From Denitromonas iodatirespirans (GTDB taxonomy: Bacteria > Pseudomonadota > Gammaproteobacteria > Burkholderiales > Rhodocyclaceae), in NCBI RefSeq assembly GCF_018524365.1, contig NZ_JAEKFT010000012.1:1-64000 (forward strand): a stretch of DNA of 64,000 bases, given 5' to 3'. Both the position numbers and the translations under genes were made by a program. The stretch's first letter is position 1; each line of letters begins with the position of its first letter. The notes under the pieces were generated by a model. It saw only the letters and a program-made list of their open reading frames with translations. It was not told the origin of the DNA and searched no databases. Below, piece by piece: positions 26,969 through 37,073 of this stretch.

Positions 26969-28348
26969 ATGGCTATCAGCGTCTTCGAGATGTTCAAGGT
27001 CGGCATCGGGCCGTCGAGCTCACACACGGTGGGCCCGATGCGCGCCGCCCTGACTTTCGTCTCCGGTCTGAAGGAGGACGGCGTGCTGCCCCGGGTGCAC
27101 CGCGTGCGCGCCGAGCTGTACGGCTCGCTGGGCGCCACCGGGAAGGGGCACGGCAGCGACACCGCGGTGCTGCTCGGTCTGGAGGGCGAGGCGCCTGACC
27201 TGATCGACCCCGACACCATCGAGGCCCGTCTCGTGCGCATCCGCGAGCGTCGGCGCATCGCGCTGGCCGGTGAGCACGAGATCGCCTACGACGAAAAGAA
27301 CGATCTGGCCTTTCTGCGTCGCCAGAGCCTGCCTTACCACCCGAACGGGATGCGTCTGACCGCCTTCGGCGAAGACGGGGCCGAGATCGTGAGCCGGGTG
27401 TACTACTCGGTCGGCGGCGGCTTCGTGGTGAACGAGGCGGCGGCTGGCGCCGACCGCATCGTCGAGGATACGACCGAACTGCCGTATCCCTTCCACAGCG
27501 GCGACCAGTTGCTGGCCCAGTGTGCCGAGAGCGGCCTGTCGATCAGCCAGCTGATGCTGGAGAACGAGAAAGCCTGGCGCCCCGAGGCCGAGACGCGCGA
27601 GCGCCTGCTCCACATCTGGCAGGTGATGCAGGCCTGCGTACGCCGCGGTTGCGAGGTCGAGGGTGTGCTGCCTGGCGGCATGAAGGTGCGCCGCCGTGCC
27701 GCCTCGCTGTATCGCAAGCTGTCGGGCGCGCCCGAGGCCTCGCTGCGCGACCCGCTGACCACCATCGACTGGGTCAATCTGTACGCGCTGGCGGTCAACG
27801 AGGAGAACGCCGCGGGTGGGCGCATCGTCACCGCGCCGACCAACGGGGCGGCGGGAATCGTCCCGGCGGTGCTGCACTACTACCATCGCTTCGTCCCCGG
27901 CGCCAGTGAGGACGGCGTGGTGCGCTTCCTGCTCACCGCGGCGGCGATCGGCATCCTGTTCAAGGAGAACGCCTCGATCTCCGGCGCCGAAGTCGGCTGC
28001 CAGGGTGAGGTGGGCGTGGCCTGCTCGATGGCCGCCGGTGCCTTGGCCGAGGTTCTGGGTGGGACGCCCGAGCAGGTGGAGAACGCCGCCGAGATCGGCA
28101 TGGAACACAACCTGGGCCTCACCTGCGATCCGGTCGGTGGCCTGGTCCAGGTGCCCTGCATCGAGCGCAATGCGATGGGGTCGGTGAAGGCGATCAATGC
28201 CGCACGCATCGCCCTGCGCGGCGACGGCAAGCACTTCGTGTCCCTCGACAAGGTCATCAAGACCATGCGCGATACGGGCCGGGACATGAAGGAGAAGTAC
28301 AAGGAAACGTCCCGCGGCGGTTTGGCGGTGAATGTCATCGAGTGTTGA
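26969..28348 (+). CDS. sdaA: L-serine ammonia-lyase (single chain, iron-sulfur)
   Basis: A 459-residue L-serine dehydratase that gives pyruvate and ammonia. [21 protein letters not shown] opens the beta domain. The alpha domain has the cluster cysteines ([25 protein letters not shown]). It follows glyA by 23 bases with AGAGAGG upstream of the ATG, and completes the route from betaine to pyruvate. Pseudomonas calls its betaine-linked copy sdaB. Confidence 0.93.
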   Translation: MAISVFEMFKVGIGPSSSHTVGPMRAALTFVSGLKEDGVLPRVHRVRAELYGSLGATGKGHGSDTAVLLGLEGEAPDLIDPDTIEARLVRIRERRRIALAGEHEIAYDEKNDLAFLRRQSLPYHPNGMRLTAFGEDGAEIVSRVYYSVGGGFVVNEAAAGADRIVEDTTELPYPFHSGDQLLAQCAESGLSISQLMLENEKAWRPEAETRERLLHIWQVMQACVRRGCEVEGVLPGGMKVRRRAASLYRKLSGAPEASLRDPLTTIDWVNLYALAVNEENAAGGRIVTAPTNGAAGIVPAVLHYYHRFVPGASEDGVVRFLLTAAAIGILFKENASISGAEVGCQGEVGVACSMAAGALAEVLGGTPEQVENAAEIGMEHNLGLTCDPVGGLVQVPCIERNAMGSVKAINAARIALRGDGKHFVSLDKVIKTMRDTGRDMKEKYKETSRGGLAVNVIEC

Positions 28349-28472
28349 GGCCCGGGGTTTGATCCCAGGCGCTCGACGCGCGGCGATCGAGATGTGTGAC
28401 GAAGCGTCCCTCGGCAAGAGGGCGACACCGGATAGCGGCGGCTTGCTGCCTCCGGATTCGAGGAGATAGACG

Positions 28473-29723
28473 ATGCAGCATTATTCGGGTTTCGAGCTGG
28501 TGAAGCATGGCCTCAGCCACCATGAGAACTGGCAGCGCGTCTGGCGTAATCCGGAGCCGCGCAGCCAGTACGACATCATCATCGTGGGCGGCGGCGGCCA
28601 TGGTCTGGCGACCGCGTACTACCTGGCCAAGGAACATGGCATCACCAACGTGGCGGTGGTCGAGAAGGGCTGGCTGGGGGGCGGCAACACCGCGCGCAAC
28701 ACCACCATCGTGCGTTCCAACTACCTGTGGGACGAGGCCGCCTGGCTCTACGAGCACGCCATGAAGCTGTGGGAGGGCCTGTCGCAGGACCTCAACTACA
28801 ACGTCATGTTCTCGCAGCGCGGGGTGATGAACCTCGGCCACACGCTGCAGGACATGCGTGACATCAACCGGCGGGTCAACGCCAACCGCCTCAACGGCAT
28901 CGACGGCGAAGTGCTGGACGTCAAGCAGATCCAGGAAATCGTGCCGCTGATGGATTGCTCGCGCAACACCCGCTACCCGGTGCTCGGCGCCTCCTGGCAG
29001 CCGCGCGCCGGCGTGGCCCGTCACGATGCGGTGGCCTGGGGCTTTGCACGTGCGGCCGACGCCCTCGGGGTGCACCTGTTGCAGCGCACCGAAGTGACCG
29101 GCATTCGCACCAGCGGCGGCAAGGTGCTCGGGGTCGAGACCTCGCGCGGCTTCATCGGCGCCAAGACCGTCGGTGTGGTCACCGCCGGCAACTCCGGCGT
29201 GCTCGCCAAGATGGCCGGCATCCGCCTGCCGATCGAGTCGCATCCGCTGCAGGCCCTGGTGTCCGAGCCGATGAAGCCGGTGCTCGACACGGTCGTCATG
29301 TCCAACCATGTGCATGGCTACATCAGCCAGTCCGACAAGGGCGACCTGGTCATCGGCGCCGGCATCGACGGCTACAACGGCTACGGCCAGCGCGGCAGCT
29401 ATCCGACCATCGAGCACACCCTGCAGGCGATCGTCGAGCTCTTCCCGGCGTTCTCGCGGGTGCGCATGAACCGTCAGTGGGGCGGCATCGTCGATACCAC
29501 CCCGGACGCCTGCCCGATCATCTCGGCGACCCCGGTCGGCGGCCTGTTCTTCAACTGCGGATGGGGCACCGGCGGCTTCAAGGCCACACCGGGCTCCGGC
29601 AACGTGTTTGCGGCGACCCTCGCCAACGGCAAGGCGCATCCGCTCGCCGCGCCGTTCTCCATCGACCGCTTCATCTCCGGAAAACTGATCGACGAGCACG
29701 GCGCCGCAGGCGTCGCGCACTGA
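28473..29723 (+). CDS. soxB: Sarcosine oxidase beta subunit
   Basis: A 416-residue flavoprotein of the glycine-oxidase (DAO) family, the catalytic FAD subunit of the heterotetrameric sarcosine oxidase. [20 protein letters not shown] at 34-53 is the FAD-binding motif, and [17 protein letters not shown] near the end is typical of SoxB. CGAGGAGAT precedes the ATG. The enzyme oxidises sarcosine to glycine, with methylene-THF when folate is present. It is first of soxBDAG. Confidence 0.95.
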   Translation: MQHYSGFELVKHGLSHHENWQRVWRNPEPRSQYDIIIVGGGGHGLATAYYLAKEHGITNVAVVEKGWLGGGNTARNTTIVRSNYLWDEAAWLYEHAMKLWEGLSQDLNYNVMFSQRGVMNLGHTLQDMRDINRRVNANRLNGIDGEVLDVKQIQEIVPLMDCSRNTRYPVLGASWQPRAGVARHDAVAWGFARAADALGVHLLQRTEVTGIRTSGGKVLGVETSRGFIGAKTVGVVTAGNSGVLAKMAGIRLPIESHPLQALVSEPMKPVLDTVVMSNHVHGYISQSDKGDLVIGAGIDGYNGYGQRGSYPTIEHTLQAIVELFPAFSRVRMNRQWGGIVDTTPDACPIISATPVGGLFFNCGWGTGGFKATPGSGNVFAATLANGKAHPLAAPFSIDRFISGKLIDEHGAAGVAH

Positions 29724-29737
29724 CAGGAGCCAGGCTC

Positions 29738-30040
29738 ATGCTGCACATCTACTGCCCTCATTGCGAGGAGTACCGCGAGGAAGAGGAGTTTCGCCCGAAG
29801 GGCGAGGCGCATATCGCTCGCCCGCAAAACCCCGAAGAAACCAGCGACGAAGAGTGGGGCGACTACCTGTTCTTCCGCAAGAACCCGCGCGGCGCGCACC
29901 ACGAGCAGTGGTACCACGCTGCCGGCTGCCGCAAGTTCTTCAACGTCACCCGCGACACCGTGAGCTACGAGATTCTCGAAACCTACAAGGTGGGCGAGCT
30001 GCCCACGATCGACGACACCAGCCGGAGGGCGGCGAAATGA
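29738..30040 (+). CDS. soxD: Sarcosine oxidase delta subunit
   Basis: A 100-residue zinc protein. CPHC at 6-9 and H..GC near residue 70 provide the zinc ligands, and EYREEEEF and WYHAAGCRKFF are family signatures. It starts 14 bases after soxB behind CAGGAG and overlaps soxA by 4 bases. Confidence 0.95.
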   Translation: MLHIYCPHCEEYREEEEFRPKGEAHIARPQNPEETSDEEWGDYLFFRKNPRGAHHEQWYHAAGCRKFFNVTRDTVSYEILETYKVGELPTIDDTSRRAAK

Positions 30041-33000
30041 CGCAACCGAGCAGCCAACCCAACCGCCTCGCGAACAACGGTCGCATCGATCGCAGCCGCC
30101 CGCTGCGCTTCCAGTTCAACGGCACCAGCTACCAGGGCTACGCCGGTGACACCCTGGCCTCGGCCCTCTTGGCCAACGGCGTCGATGTGGTGAACCGCAG
30201 CTTCAAGTACGCCCGTGTGCGCGGCATCGTGGCCGCCGGCGCCGAAGAGCCGAACGCGATTCTCCAGCTCGGCCGGAGCGAGGCCGAGCAGGTGCCCAAC
30301 GTGCGTGCGACCCAGCAGGCGCTCTATGACGGCCTGGTCGCCACCAGCACCAGCGGCTGGCCCAAGGTGGACGGCGATGTGATGGGCGTGGTCGGCAAGA
30401 TGGGCGGCCGCTTCATGCCGGCCGGCTTCTACTACAAGACCTTCATGTCGCCGGCCGCCATGTGGCCCAAGTACGAGAAAGCCATCCGCAAGGCGGCGGG
30501 CCTCGGCCGGGCGCCGCGCGAGAGCGATCCGGACATCTATGACCACATCAACCGCCACTGCGACGTGCTGGTGATCGGTGCCGGCCCGGCCGGGCTGGCC
30601 GCCGCGCTCGCCGCCGGCCGTAGTGGGGCGCGCGTGATCCTGTGCGACGAACAGGAGGAGATGGGCGGCTCGCTGCTCGACACGCGTGAGTCGATCGACG
30701 GCCAACCGGCCGCCGCCTGGGTCGAGCGCGTGCTCGCCGAGCTGGCCGGCGTGGCCGACGTGCTGCTGCTGCCGCGCACCACGGCCAACGGCTATCACGA
30801 CCACAACTTCGTGACCCTGCACGAGCGCCGTACCGAACATCTGGCCGACAGCGCGCCGTTGCTCAACGGGCGCCGCCAGGTGCGTGCGCGGATGCACAAG
30901 GTCCGCGCCGGTCAGGTGATCCTGGCCACCGGCACCCATGAGCGTCCGCTGGTCTATGCCAACAACGATGTGCCGGGCAACATGGTCGCCGGCGCCATTT
31001 CGACCTATATCCGTCGCTATGCGGTGGTGCCGGGCAAGCGCCTGGTGCTGTCCACCTCGAACGATCACGCCTACCGTGCCGCGCTGGACTGGCATGACAC
31101 CGGCCGTGAAGTGGTGGCCATCGTCGATGCCCGCGAGAAGCCCGACGGCGATCTGGTCACCGAGGCCCGCTCCCGCGGCATCCGCATCATCACCGGTAGC
31201 GCAGTGATCGAGACGCGCGGTGCCAAGCGTGTCACCGGTGCGCTCGTGGCGAGCATCGATATCGCCGGGTTCAAGGTGAGTGGCCGTGTCGAGGAATTGG
31301 CCTGCGACACCGTCGGCAGCTCGGGCGGTTACAGCCCGGTGGTCCACCTGGCCGCGCACACCGGTGCGCGTCCGGAGTGGCGCGACGACATCCTCGGCTT
31401 CGTGCCCGGCAAGGTGAAGGGGCAGGTCGTGGCCGGCGGTGTGAACGGCAAGATGTCGCTCGCCGAAGCCCTTGCCGACGGCCTCGAAGCCGCCAGCAAC
31501 GCCTTGATGGCCAACGGCCTCGAGGCGCAGGGCGGGACGCTGCCCAAGGTTCGCACCGTGCGCGAAGGCAAGGCCGCCGCGCTCTTCGACGTGCCGCATC
31601 TGAAACCCACCATGCGCGCGCCCAAGCAGTTCGTCGACCTGCAGAACGACGTCACCACCGCCGGCATTGCACTGGCCACGCGTGAGGGCTTCGAGTCGAT
31701 CGAACATGTGAAGCGCTATACCGCGCTGGGTTTCGGCACCGACCAGGGCAAGCTCGGCAACATCAACGGCATGGCCGTCGCGGCACGCTGCCTGGGGCAG
31801 ACGATTCCCGAGACCGGCACCACCGTGTTCCGCCCGAACTACACGCCGATCACCTTCGGTGCCATCGCCGGCCGTCATTGCCGCGAGTTGTTCGATCCGC
31901 GCCGCTACACCGCGCTGCATGCGTGGCATGTCAAGCACGGCGCGAAGTTCGAGGAGGTCGGCCAGTGGATGCGTCCGTGGTACTTCCCGAAGGGCAACGA
32001 GTCCATGCACGAGGCCGTCCAGCGCGAATGCCGTGCGGTGCGCGAGAGCGTGGGCGTGCTCGATGCCTCCACCCTGGGCAAGATCGAGATCCAGGGCAAG
32101 GATGCGCGCGAGTTCCTCGGGCGGCTGTACTCCAACCCGTGGGCCAAGCTCGACGTGGGCAAGTGCCGCTATGGCCTCATGTGCAAGGACGACGGCATGG
32201 TCATGGACGATGGCGTCACCGCCTGCCTGGGCGAGAACCACTTCCACATGACCACCACCACCGGCGGTGCCGCCGGGGTGCTCGAATGGCTGGAGCTGTG
32301 GCACCAGACCGAGTGGCCGGAGCTGGAGGTGTATTTCAACTCGACCACCGATCACTGGGTGGCGATGGCGATCAACGGGCCCAATGCCCGCAAGCTGCTC
32401 GCCGAGCTCACCGACATGGATCTGTCCAACGAGAACTTCAAGTTCATGGACTGGCGTGAAGGCACGGTGGCCGGTGTGCCGGCGCGGGTGTTCCGCATCT
32501 CCTTCACCGGCGAGCTGTCCTACGAGATCAACGTGCAGGCGAACTACGCCATGCATGTGTGGGAGGCGCTCTTCGAGAAGGGCGAGAAGTATGGCCTCAC
32601 GCCCTACGGCACCGAGACCATGCACGTGCTGCGCGCCGAGAAGGGCTTCATCATCGTCGGTCAGGACACCGACGGTTCGGTGACGCCCGAGGATCTGGGC
32701 ATGCAGTGGTGTGTCGGTTACAAGAAGCCGTTCTCGTGGATCGGCCGCCGCGCGCTGACCCGCCCGGACACCAAGCGCGAGGACCGCAAGCAGATGGTCG
32801 GGCTCAAGCCGCTCGATTCCAGGCTGGTGCTCGAAGAGGGGGCGCAGATCGTGCTGGAGAAGGAGCTCAAGCTCCCGATGCCGATGGCCGGTCATGTGAC
32901 CTCCAGCTACTTCAGCCCGGTCCTCGGCCATGGTTTTGCGCTCGCACTGCTCAAGGGCGGCAACCAGCGCATGGGCCAGACCGTCTATCTGCCGATGGCC

Positions 33001-33075
33001 GACGGCAAGGTGCACGCCGCCGAAGTTGTCAGCCCCGTCTTCTACGATCCCAAGGGGGACCGCCAAAATGTCTGA
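30037..33075 (+). CDS. soxA: Sarcosine oxidase alpha subunit
   Basis: A 1012-residue subunit. An N-terminal ferredoxin-like domain without cluster cysteines (FKYARVRGIVAAG) comes first. A NAD-binding two-dinucleotide fold follows (DVLVIGAGPAGLAAALAAG near residue 170, then TGTHERPL). The last 370 residues are a GcvT-type folate domain (MHEAVQRECRAVRESVGVLD). The folate domain captures the methyl group of sarcosine as 5,10-methylene-THF. The start overlaps soxD as ATGA, and the end overlaps soxG by 8 bases. Confidence 0.95.
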   Translation: MTQPSSQPNRLANNGRIDRSRPLRFQFNGTSYQGYAGDTLASALLANGVDVVNRSFKYARVRGIVAAGAEEPNAILQLGRSEAEQVPNVRATQQALYDGLVATSTSGWPKVDGDVMGVVGKMGGRFMPAGFYYKTFMSPAAMWPKYEKAIRKAAGLGRAPRESDPDIYDHINRHCDVLVIGAGPAGLAAALAAGRSGARVILCDEQEEMGGSLLDTRESIDGQPAAAWVERVLAELAGVADVLLLPRTTANGYHDHNFVTLHERRTEHLADSAPLLNGRRQVRARMHKVRAGQVILATGTHERPLVYANNDVPGNMVAGAISTYIRRYAVVPGKRLVLSTSNDHAYRAALDWHDTGREVVAIVDAREKPDGDLVTEARSRGIRIITGSAVIETRGAKRVTGALVASIDIAGFKVSGRVEELACDTVGSSGGYSPVVHLAAHTGARPEWRDDILGFVPGKVKGQVVAGGVNGKMSLAEALADGLEAASNALMANGLEAQGGTLPKVRTVREGKAAALFDVPHLKPTMRAPKQFVDLQNDVTTAGIALATREGFESIEHVKRYTALGFGTDQGKLGNINGMAVAARCLGQTIPETGTTVFRPNYTPITFGAIAGRHCRELFDPRRYTALHAWHVKHGAKFEEVGQWMRPWYFPKGNESMHEAVQRECRAVRESVGVLDASTLGKIEIQGKDAREFLGRLYSNPWAKLDVGKCRYGLMCKDDGMVMDDGVTACLGENHFHMTTTTGGAAGVLEWLELWHQTEWPELEVYFNSTTDHWVAMAINGPNARKLLAELTDMDLSNENFKFMDWREGTVAGVPARVFRISFTGELSYEINVQANYAMHVWEALFEKGEKYGLTPYGTETMHVLRAEKGFIIVGQDTDGSVTPEDLGMQWCVGYKKPFSWIGRRALTRPDTKREDRKQMVGLKPLDSRLVLEEGAQIVLEKELKLPMPMAGHVTSSYFSPVLGHGFALALLKGGNQRMGQTVYLPMADGKVHAAEVVSPVFYDPKGDRQNV

Positions 33076-33706
33076 GTTTGCAACGATCGACCTGGTACCG
33101 ACCGAGCCCGTGAAGGCGGAGTCCCCGCTGGCGATGTGCCGTGTGGACGTCATCACCGAACCGAAGGCGCAGAGCGCCGGCGTCGTGGTGCGCGAGCACG
33201 CCTTCCTCGGTCATCTGGTGCTGCGCGGCAATGCCGGCGATGCCGGCTTCGTCAATGGCGTCGAACAGGCGCTCGGCGTGCCGCTGCCGCTCAAGATGGG
33301 GCCGCTGTCGGTGGATGAGGCACGCGGCGTGAGCCTTCAGTGGATCTCGCCGGACGAGTGGCTGATCATCGTGCCGGGCGGCGAGGCGTTCGCCGCCGAG
33401 CAGCGTCTGCGCGAGACGCTCGGTGGGCATTTCGCGGTGATGAACGTCAGCGGCGGCCAGACCGTGCTCGAACTGAGCGGTCCGGCGGTGCCCGAGATGT
33501 TGATGAAATGCACGCCCTACGATGTCCATCCGAACCATTTCCCGGTGGGCAAGGGGGTCAGCACAACGTTCGCGAAAACCACGGCGATCATCCGTCGGCT
33601 CGACGAGGATCGCTGGGCGCTGGTGATCCGGCGCAGCTTCGCGGACTACCTGTACCGCTGGCTGCTCGATGCGAGCGAAGAGTTCGGCGTCCACGTCGCC
33701 CGCTGA
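33068..33706 (+). CDS. soxG: Sarcosine oxidase gamma subunit
   Basis: A 212-residue subunit with a GcvT-like C-terminal half (LQWISPDEWLIIVPG, then ELSGPAVPEMLMKCTPYDVHP). It completes the heterotetramer. GGGGGA lies before the ATG inside the end of soxA, so the genes are coupled. Confidence 0.93.
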   Translation: MSEFATIDLVPTEPVKAESPLAMCRVDVITEPKAQSAGVVVREHAFLGHLVLRGNAGDAGFVNGVEQALGVPLPLKMGPLSVDEARGVSLQWISPDEWLIIVPGGEAFAAEQRLRETLGGHFAVMNVSGGQTVLELSGPAVPEMLMKCTPYDVHPNHFPVGKGVSTTFAKTTAIIRRLDEDRWALVIRRSFADYLYRWLLDASEEFGVHVAR

Positions 33707-33719
33707 GCGAGGTCGCGAG

Positions 33720-34163
33720 ATGAGCGAGATGAGTTTGAACGCCGCCGAGATCGGCGCCGGTGCCGCGCGTCTGAGCGCGCCGCCGGCGCCCGGAGACGAC
33801 AGCATCTTCCTGCGCGGGCTGCGCGTGGATGCGCTGATCGGTGTGTATGAGCACGAGCGCCACGGCCCGCAGCCGCTGGTGATCGACCTCGAGCTGGGGC
33901 TGGCGCACTCGCGCGCCTGCTTCAGCGACCGTCTGACCGACGCCATCGACTACGGCGCCGTCGTCGCGTCGGTTCGCCGTCACGCGCTGCTCAATCGCTG
34001 CGAGCTGCTCGAAGGTTTTGCGCAGAACGTGGCCGATACCCTGCTTGCCGATTTCGATCTGCTGTCGGTGGCGGTGTCCGTGTCCAAACCGGGTATTTTC
34101 GACATCGCCGACAGCGTCGGCGTCTCCATCCGCCGGTACGCCCGAAAAACCGGTCGTTCCTGA
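33720..34163 (+). CDS. folB: Dihydroneopterin aldolase-like protein
   Basis: A 147-residue protein of the FolB family, which works in folate synthesis. IFLRGLRVDALIGVYEHER and the later ELLEGFAQNVADTLL and VSVSKPGIFDIADSVGVSI fit the family; the lysine of VSVSKPG is the expected catalytic residue. About 28 extra residues precede the domain. It starts 13 bases after soxG. Its presence in a sox operon suggests support of the folate pool that accepts the methyl group. Confidence 0.88.
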   Translation: MSEMSLNAAEIGAGAARLSAPPAPGDDSIFLRGLRVDALIGVYEHERHGPQPLVIDLELGLAHSRACFSDRLTDAIDYGAVVASVRRHALLNRCELLEGFAQNVADTLLADFDLLSVAVSVSKPGIFDIADSVGVSIRRYARKTGRS

Positions 34164-34245
34164 CCGCTGCCCCCGCGCACGGCGGAGTTCCCGTCGCCAC
34201 GCGCGGCGCGAACGCCTGTCGTGAGCGGCCGCGCGGCCTCCTGGC

Positions 34246-35382
34246 TCAGCCGCCTTTCTTGCGCGCTTGACTCGGCGTTTCGCCGAAAAAATTACGATAG
34301 CAACGGCTGAAATGCGGCGCCCCGGTGAAGCCGCAGGCGATCGCAATGTTCGTGATCGGCTCATTGGTCTGAAGCAGCAGACGGCGCGCCCGCGTGATGC
34401 GCAGCTCCAGGTAATAGCGGGCCGGGCTGGTGCCGATGTGGTGCAGGAACAGGCGATCGAGCTGGCGCGAGGAAATCTGCGCCAGCCGGGCCAGCTCTTC
34501 CACCCCCAGGGGCTCCTCGATATTGCTCTCCATCAGCTCCAGGGCCAGACGCAACGGTGGGGGCAGGGTGGGGCTGTGGGCGAGCGAGGGCATGCTGTGG
34601 CCCTGAAAATCGTCCATGTTGCGATCGCAGGCGAGGATGCCGGCGATGCCTTCGGCAATCTCGTTGCCGTGTTGCTGACGGATGAGCGCCAGCATCATGC
34701 CCAGGGCGCTGTTGGCGCCGGCGCAGGAGATGCGGTCACGGTCGATGACGAAAGGCAGGGGCCGGATGTCCACGTTGGGATACGCCTCCTCGAGGCCGGG
34801 GCGGCTTTCCGGATGCACGGTGCACGCATAGCCGTCGAGCACGCCCGCCTCGGCCAGCAGATGGACGCCGTTCCACAGGCTGCCGAGGATCCGGTGCCGG
34901 TGCGCCACTGCGCGTAGTTTGTCGAGCACGGCGCGCGGCGCGTGCAGGCCGGAGCGATAGCCGCCGCAGATGATGAGCAGATCGAATTCGTCGGCCTTGC
35001 GTTCGACGAGCAGACCGTCGGGCGAGACCTGGATGCCCAGATCGCTGCGGATCAGTCCCGCTGCCAGGCCCAGGGTGCGGCAGGTGTAGAGCGGGGTGGG
35101 GCTCAGCAGATTGGCCGTGACCATGGCGTCGAGCGCGCCGGTGAAGGCCATCATCGAAAAATGTTCGAGCAGTACGAAACCGACCTCGCAATGGGCCGGC
35201 GCATTGGCGCCCTTGCCGGTCTGTTTGGTCAGAAAAGCGCGATTGCTGTGCCGCAGGGGGCTACCGAATGGGCGCGCAGGCGGTGCGTCGGCTACGGACA
35301 TCTTGGCTGGCGGGGCGAGTGGATGCGGTTCCTGGGCGCCGGCTGGCGCATCGGGTTGAAGACTTGGTGCGTTGACATCCAT
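34246..35382 (-). CDS. GlxA-family transcriptional regulator (third)
   Basis: A 378-residue regulator with a 65-residue, proline-rich N-terminal extension, a DJ-1/PfpI-like domain (VGFVLLEHFSMMAFTGALD onward) and an AraC domain (ISSRQLDRLF, SPARYYLELRI, GAPHFSRCYR). The expected cysteine of the nucleophile elbow reads SLWNGVHLLAEAG here, so it is not a functional DJ-1-like enzyme. The start at 35382 is uncertain; ATG 35301 is an alternative. It lies next to the BCCT transporter and may control it. Confidence 0.82.
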   Translation of the reverse strand: MDVNAPSLQPDAPAGAQEPHPLAPPAKMSVADAPPARPFGSPLRHSNRAFLTKQTGKGANAPAHCEVGFVLLEHFSMMAFTGALDAMVTANLLSPTPLYTCRTLGLAAGLIRSDLGIQVSPDGLLVERKADEFDLLIICGGYRSGLHAPRAVLDKLRAVAHRHRILGSLWNGVHLLAEAGVLDGYACTVHPESRPGLEEAYPNVDIRPLPFVIDRDRISCAGANSALGMMLALIRQQHGNEIAEGIAGILACDRNMDDFQGHSMPSLAHSPTLPPPLRLALELMESNIEEPLGVEELARLAQISSRQLDRLFLHHIGTSPARYYLELRITRARRLLLQTNEPITNIAIACGFTGAPHFSRCYRNFFGETPSQARKKGG

Positions 35383-35443
35383 CCCGTGTGACTCGTGATC
35401 CGGTGGCGTGCGATGGCGATGTAGAACCGGATGATGACCGAAC

Positions 35444-35516
35444 AAGGGCCACTCGATGAGTGGCCCTTGGGAAAAAGATCGGAGCTTGCGGCACCCGTTG
35501 CCGGGTACCGCAAGCA
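35444..35516 (-). terminator. Tandem hairpins after the BCCT gene
   Basis: AAGGGCCACTC (35444-35454) pairs perfectly with 35458-35468. A second stem, 35484-35497 with 35502-35515, has one mismatch. On the minus strand this second stem is followed after a few bases by a five-T run, so it is probably the transporter's terminator. Confidence 0.6.
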
Positions 35517-35519
35517 TGC

Positions 35520-37073
35520 TCAGGCGTAGTGCGCTTGATGAAGTGCCTTGTAGAGCCCGACCGTCATGATGAGCAGCACCACCGTGAAGGGCAGGCCGGT
35601 GGTCACCGCGCCGGCCTGCAGCGCATTGAGCGCATCCTTGCCGCCGACCGACAGCAGGATCGCCGAGATGATGCCCACCAGGCAGGCCCAGAACACACGC
35701 TGGCTTCGCGGCGTGTCGGTCTTGCCACCGGCGGTGATGCTGTCGATCACCAGCGAGCCCGAGTCGGCCGAGGTGACGAAGAACACCAGCACCAGTGCGA
35801 TGGCCAGGGCCGAGGTGATCGAGGTCAGCGGCAGATGCTCGAGCATCTGGAACATGGCCAGGGAAACGTCGCCGATACCGTTGGCCAGTTCGCCGATGCC
35901 GCCGGCGGATTGCGTCAGGGCGTTGCCGCCGAAGGCGGTCATCCACACGATGGTCACCAGGGTCGGGACCACGAGAACGGCGGTGAGCAGTTCGCGCACT
36001 GTCCGGCCACGCGAGACACGCGCGATGAAGATGCCGACGAAGGGTGACCACGAGATCCACCAAGCCCAATAGAACACGGTCCAGCCATGGAACCAGGTCT
36101 GGTCGTCACGGCCGATCCAGTTCGACAGCGGCAGCAGGAATTCGCCATAGGAGATCGTATTGGTGGCGATCCCCTTCACGAAGGCGATGATACCGCCGGC
36201 GATCGCGACGAACACCATCAGGATCGCGGCGAGCGTCATGTTGATGTTGGAGAGCAGCTTGACGCCGCCATCGATACCGCGCCACACCGACAGGAGCGTG
36301 ACACAGCTGACGCCGACGATGATCGCCAGCTGCAGGCCGAGGGTGTTGGGAATCCCGGTCAGGAAGTGGATGCCGCTGGCCGCTTGTTGCGCCCCCAGCC
36401 CCAGGGAGGTGGCCAGGCCGAACAGGGTTGCCAGCGCGGCGATGATATCGACCAGATGACCGATCCAACCGCGCACCCGGTGACCGATGAGCGGGTAGAA
36501 GGCCGAGCGCAGCGTCAGGGGCAGCCCCATGTTGAAGCTGAAGAAGCCGATGGCGACCGCGACGACACCGTAGATCGCCCACGGGTGCAGGCCCCAGTGG
36601 AAGATCGTGGCGCCCATGGCGGCGGCGGCACCTTCGGGGGTCTTGGCGGCGGCGTTCAGCGGGGTGCCGTACCAGTTGGTGTAGTAGGCGACCGGCTCGG
36701 CCACACTCCAGAACATCAAACCGATGCCCATGCCGGCGGCGAAGAGCATCGCAAACCAGGACCAGGTCGAGAATTCCGGGCGCTCCGTTGGACCACCGAG
36801 GCGTACCTTGCCGGCCGGCAGGACGATCAGCGCGAGGCAGAACAGGACGAAGACATTGCCGGCCAGCATGAACAGCCAGTCGAAATGATCGATCGACCAG
36901 GTTCGCATGGCAACCATCTGTGCACTGGCCTGGCTGGGGTCCACGAGCGCATAGATGATGAACAAGACGATCAGGGTCGCGGTGATGGGGAAGACGGGGT
37001 TGTGAAAATCCAGACCCCAAAATTGTTTGTTATCGATTCCTGGTTCGAGGACCAGGTCTTGACTGCCATTCAT
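35520..37073 (-). CDS. BCCT-family betaine/choline/carnitine transporter
   Basis: A 517-residue inner-membrane carrier with about 12 helices. The family signatures are clear: MGIGLMFWSVAEPVAYY, FHWGLHPWAIYG and YWAWWISWSPFVGIFIARVS with the tryptophans of the substrate site. Members take up glycine betaine, choline or carnitine with Na+ or H+. The short C-terminal tail argues against an osmosensing BetP-type regulatory tail. AGGAGG precedes the ATG. The long upstream reading frame (to 38324) is not part of the gene. Betaine is the likely substrate given the surrounding genes. Confidence 0.9.
   Translation of the reverse strand: MNGSQDLVLEPGIDNKQFWGLDFHNPVFPITATLIVLFIIYALVDPSQASAQMVAMRTWSIDHFDWLFMLAGNVFVLFCLALIVLPAGKVRLGGPTERPEFSTWSWFAMLFAAGMGIGLMFWSVAEPVAYYTNWYGTPLNAAAKTPEGAAAAMGATIFHWGLHPWAIYGVVAVAIGFFSFNMGLPLTLRSAFYPLIGHRVRGWIGHLVDIIAALATLFGLATSLGLGAQQAASGIHFLTGIPNTLGLQLAIIVGVSCVTLLSVWRGIDGGVKLLSNINMTLAAILMVFVAIAGGIIAFVKGIATNTISYGEFLLPLSNWIGRDDQTWFHGWTVFYWAWWISWSPFVGIFIARVSRGRTVRELLTAVLVVPTLVTIVWMTAFGGNALTQSAGGIGELANGIGDVSLAMFQMLEHLPLTSITSALAIALVLVFFVTSADSGSLVIDSITAGGKTDTPRSQRVFWACLVGIISAILLSVGGKDALNALQAGAVTTGLPFTVVLLIMTVGLYKALHQAHYA

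Noticed and set aside
29983-33156. Very long open frame on the minus strand opposite soxA
   Set aside because: It mirrors the codon pattern of soxA in GC-rich DNA, has no family features and overlaps clear soxD, soxA and soxG genes.
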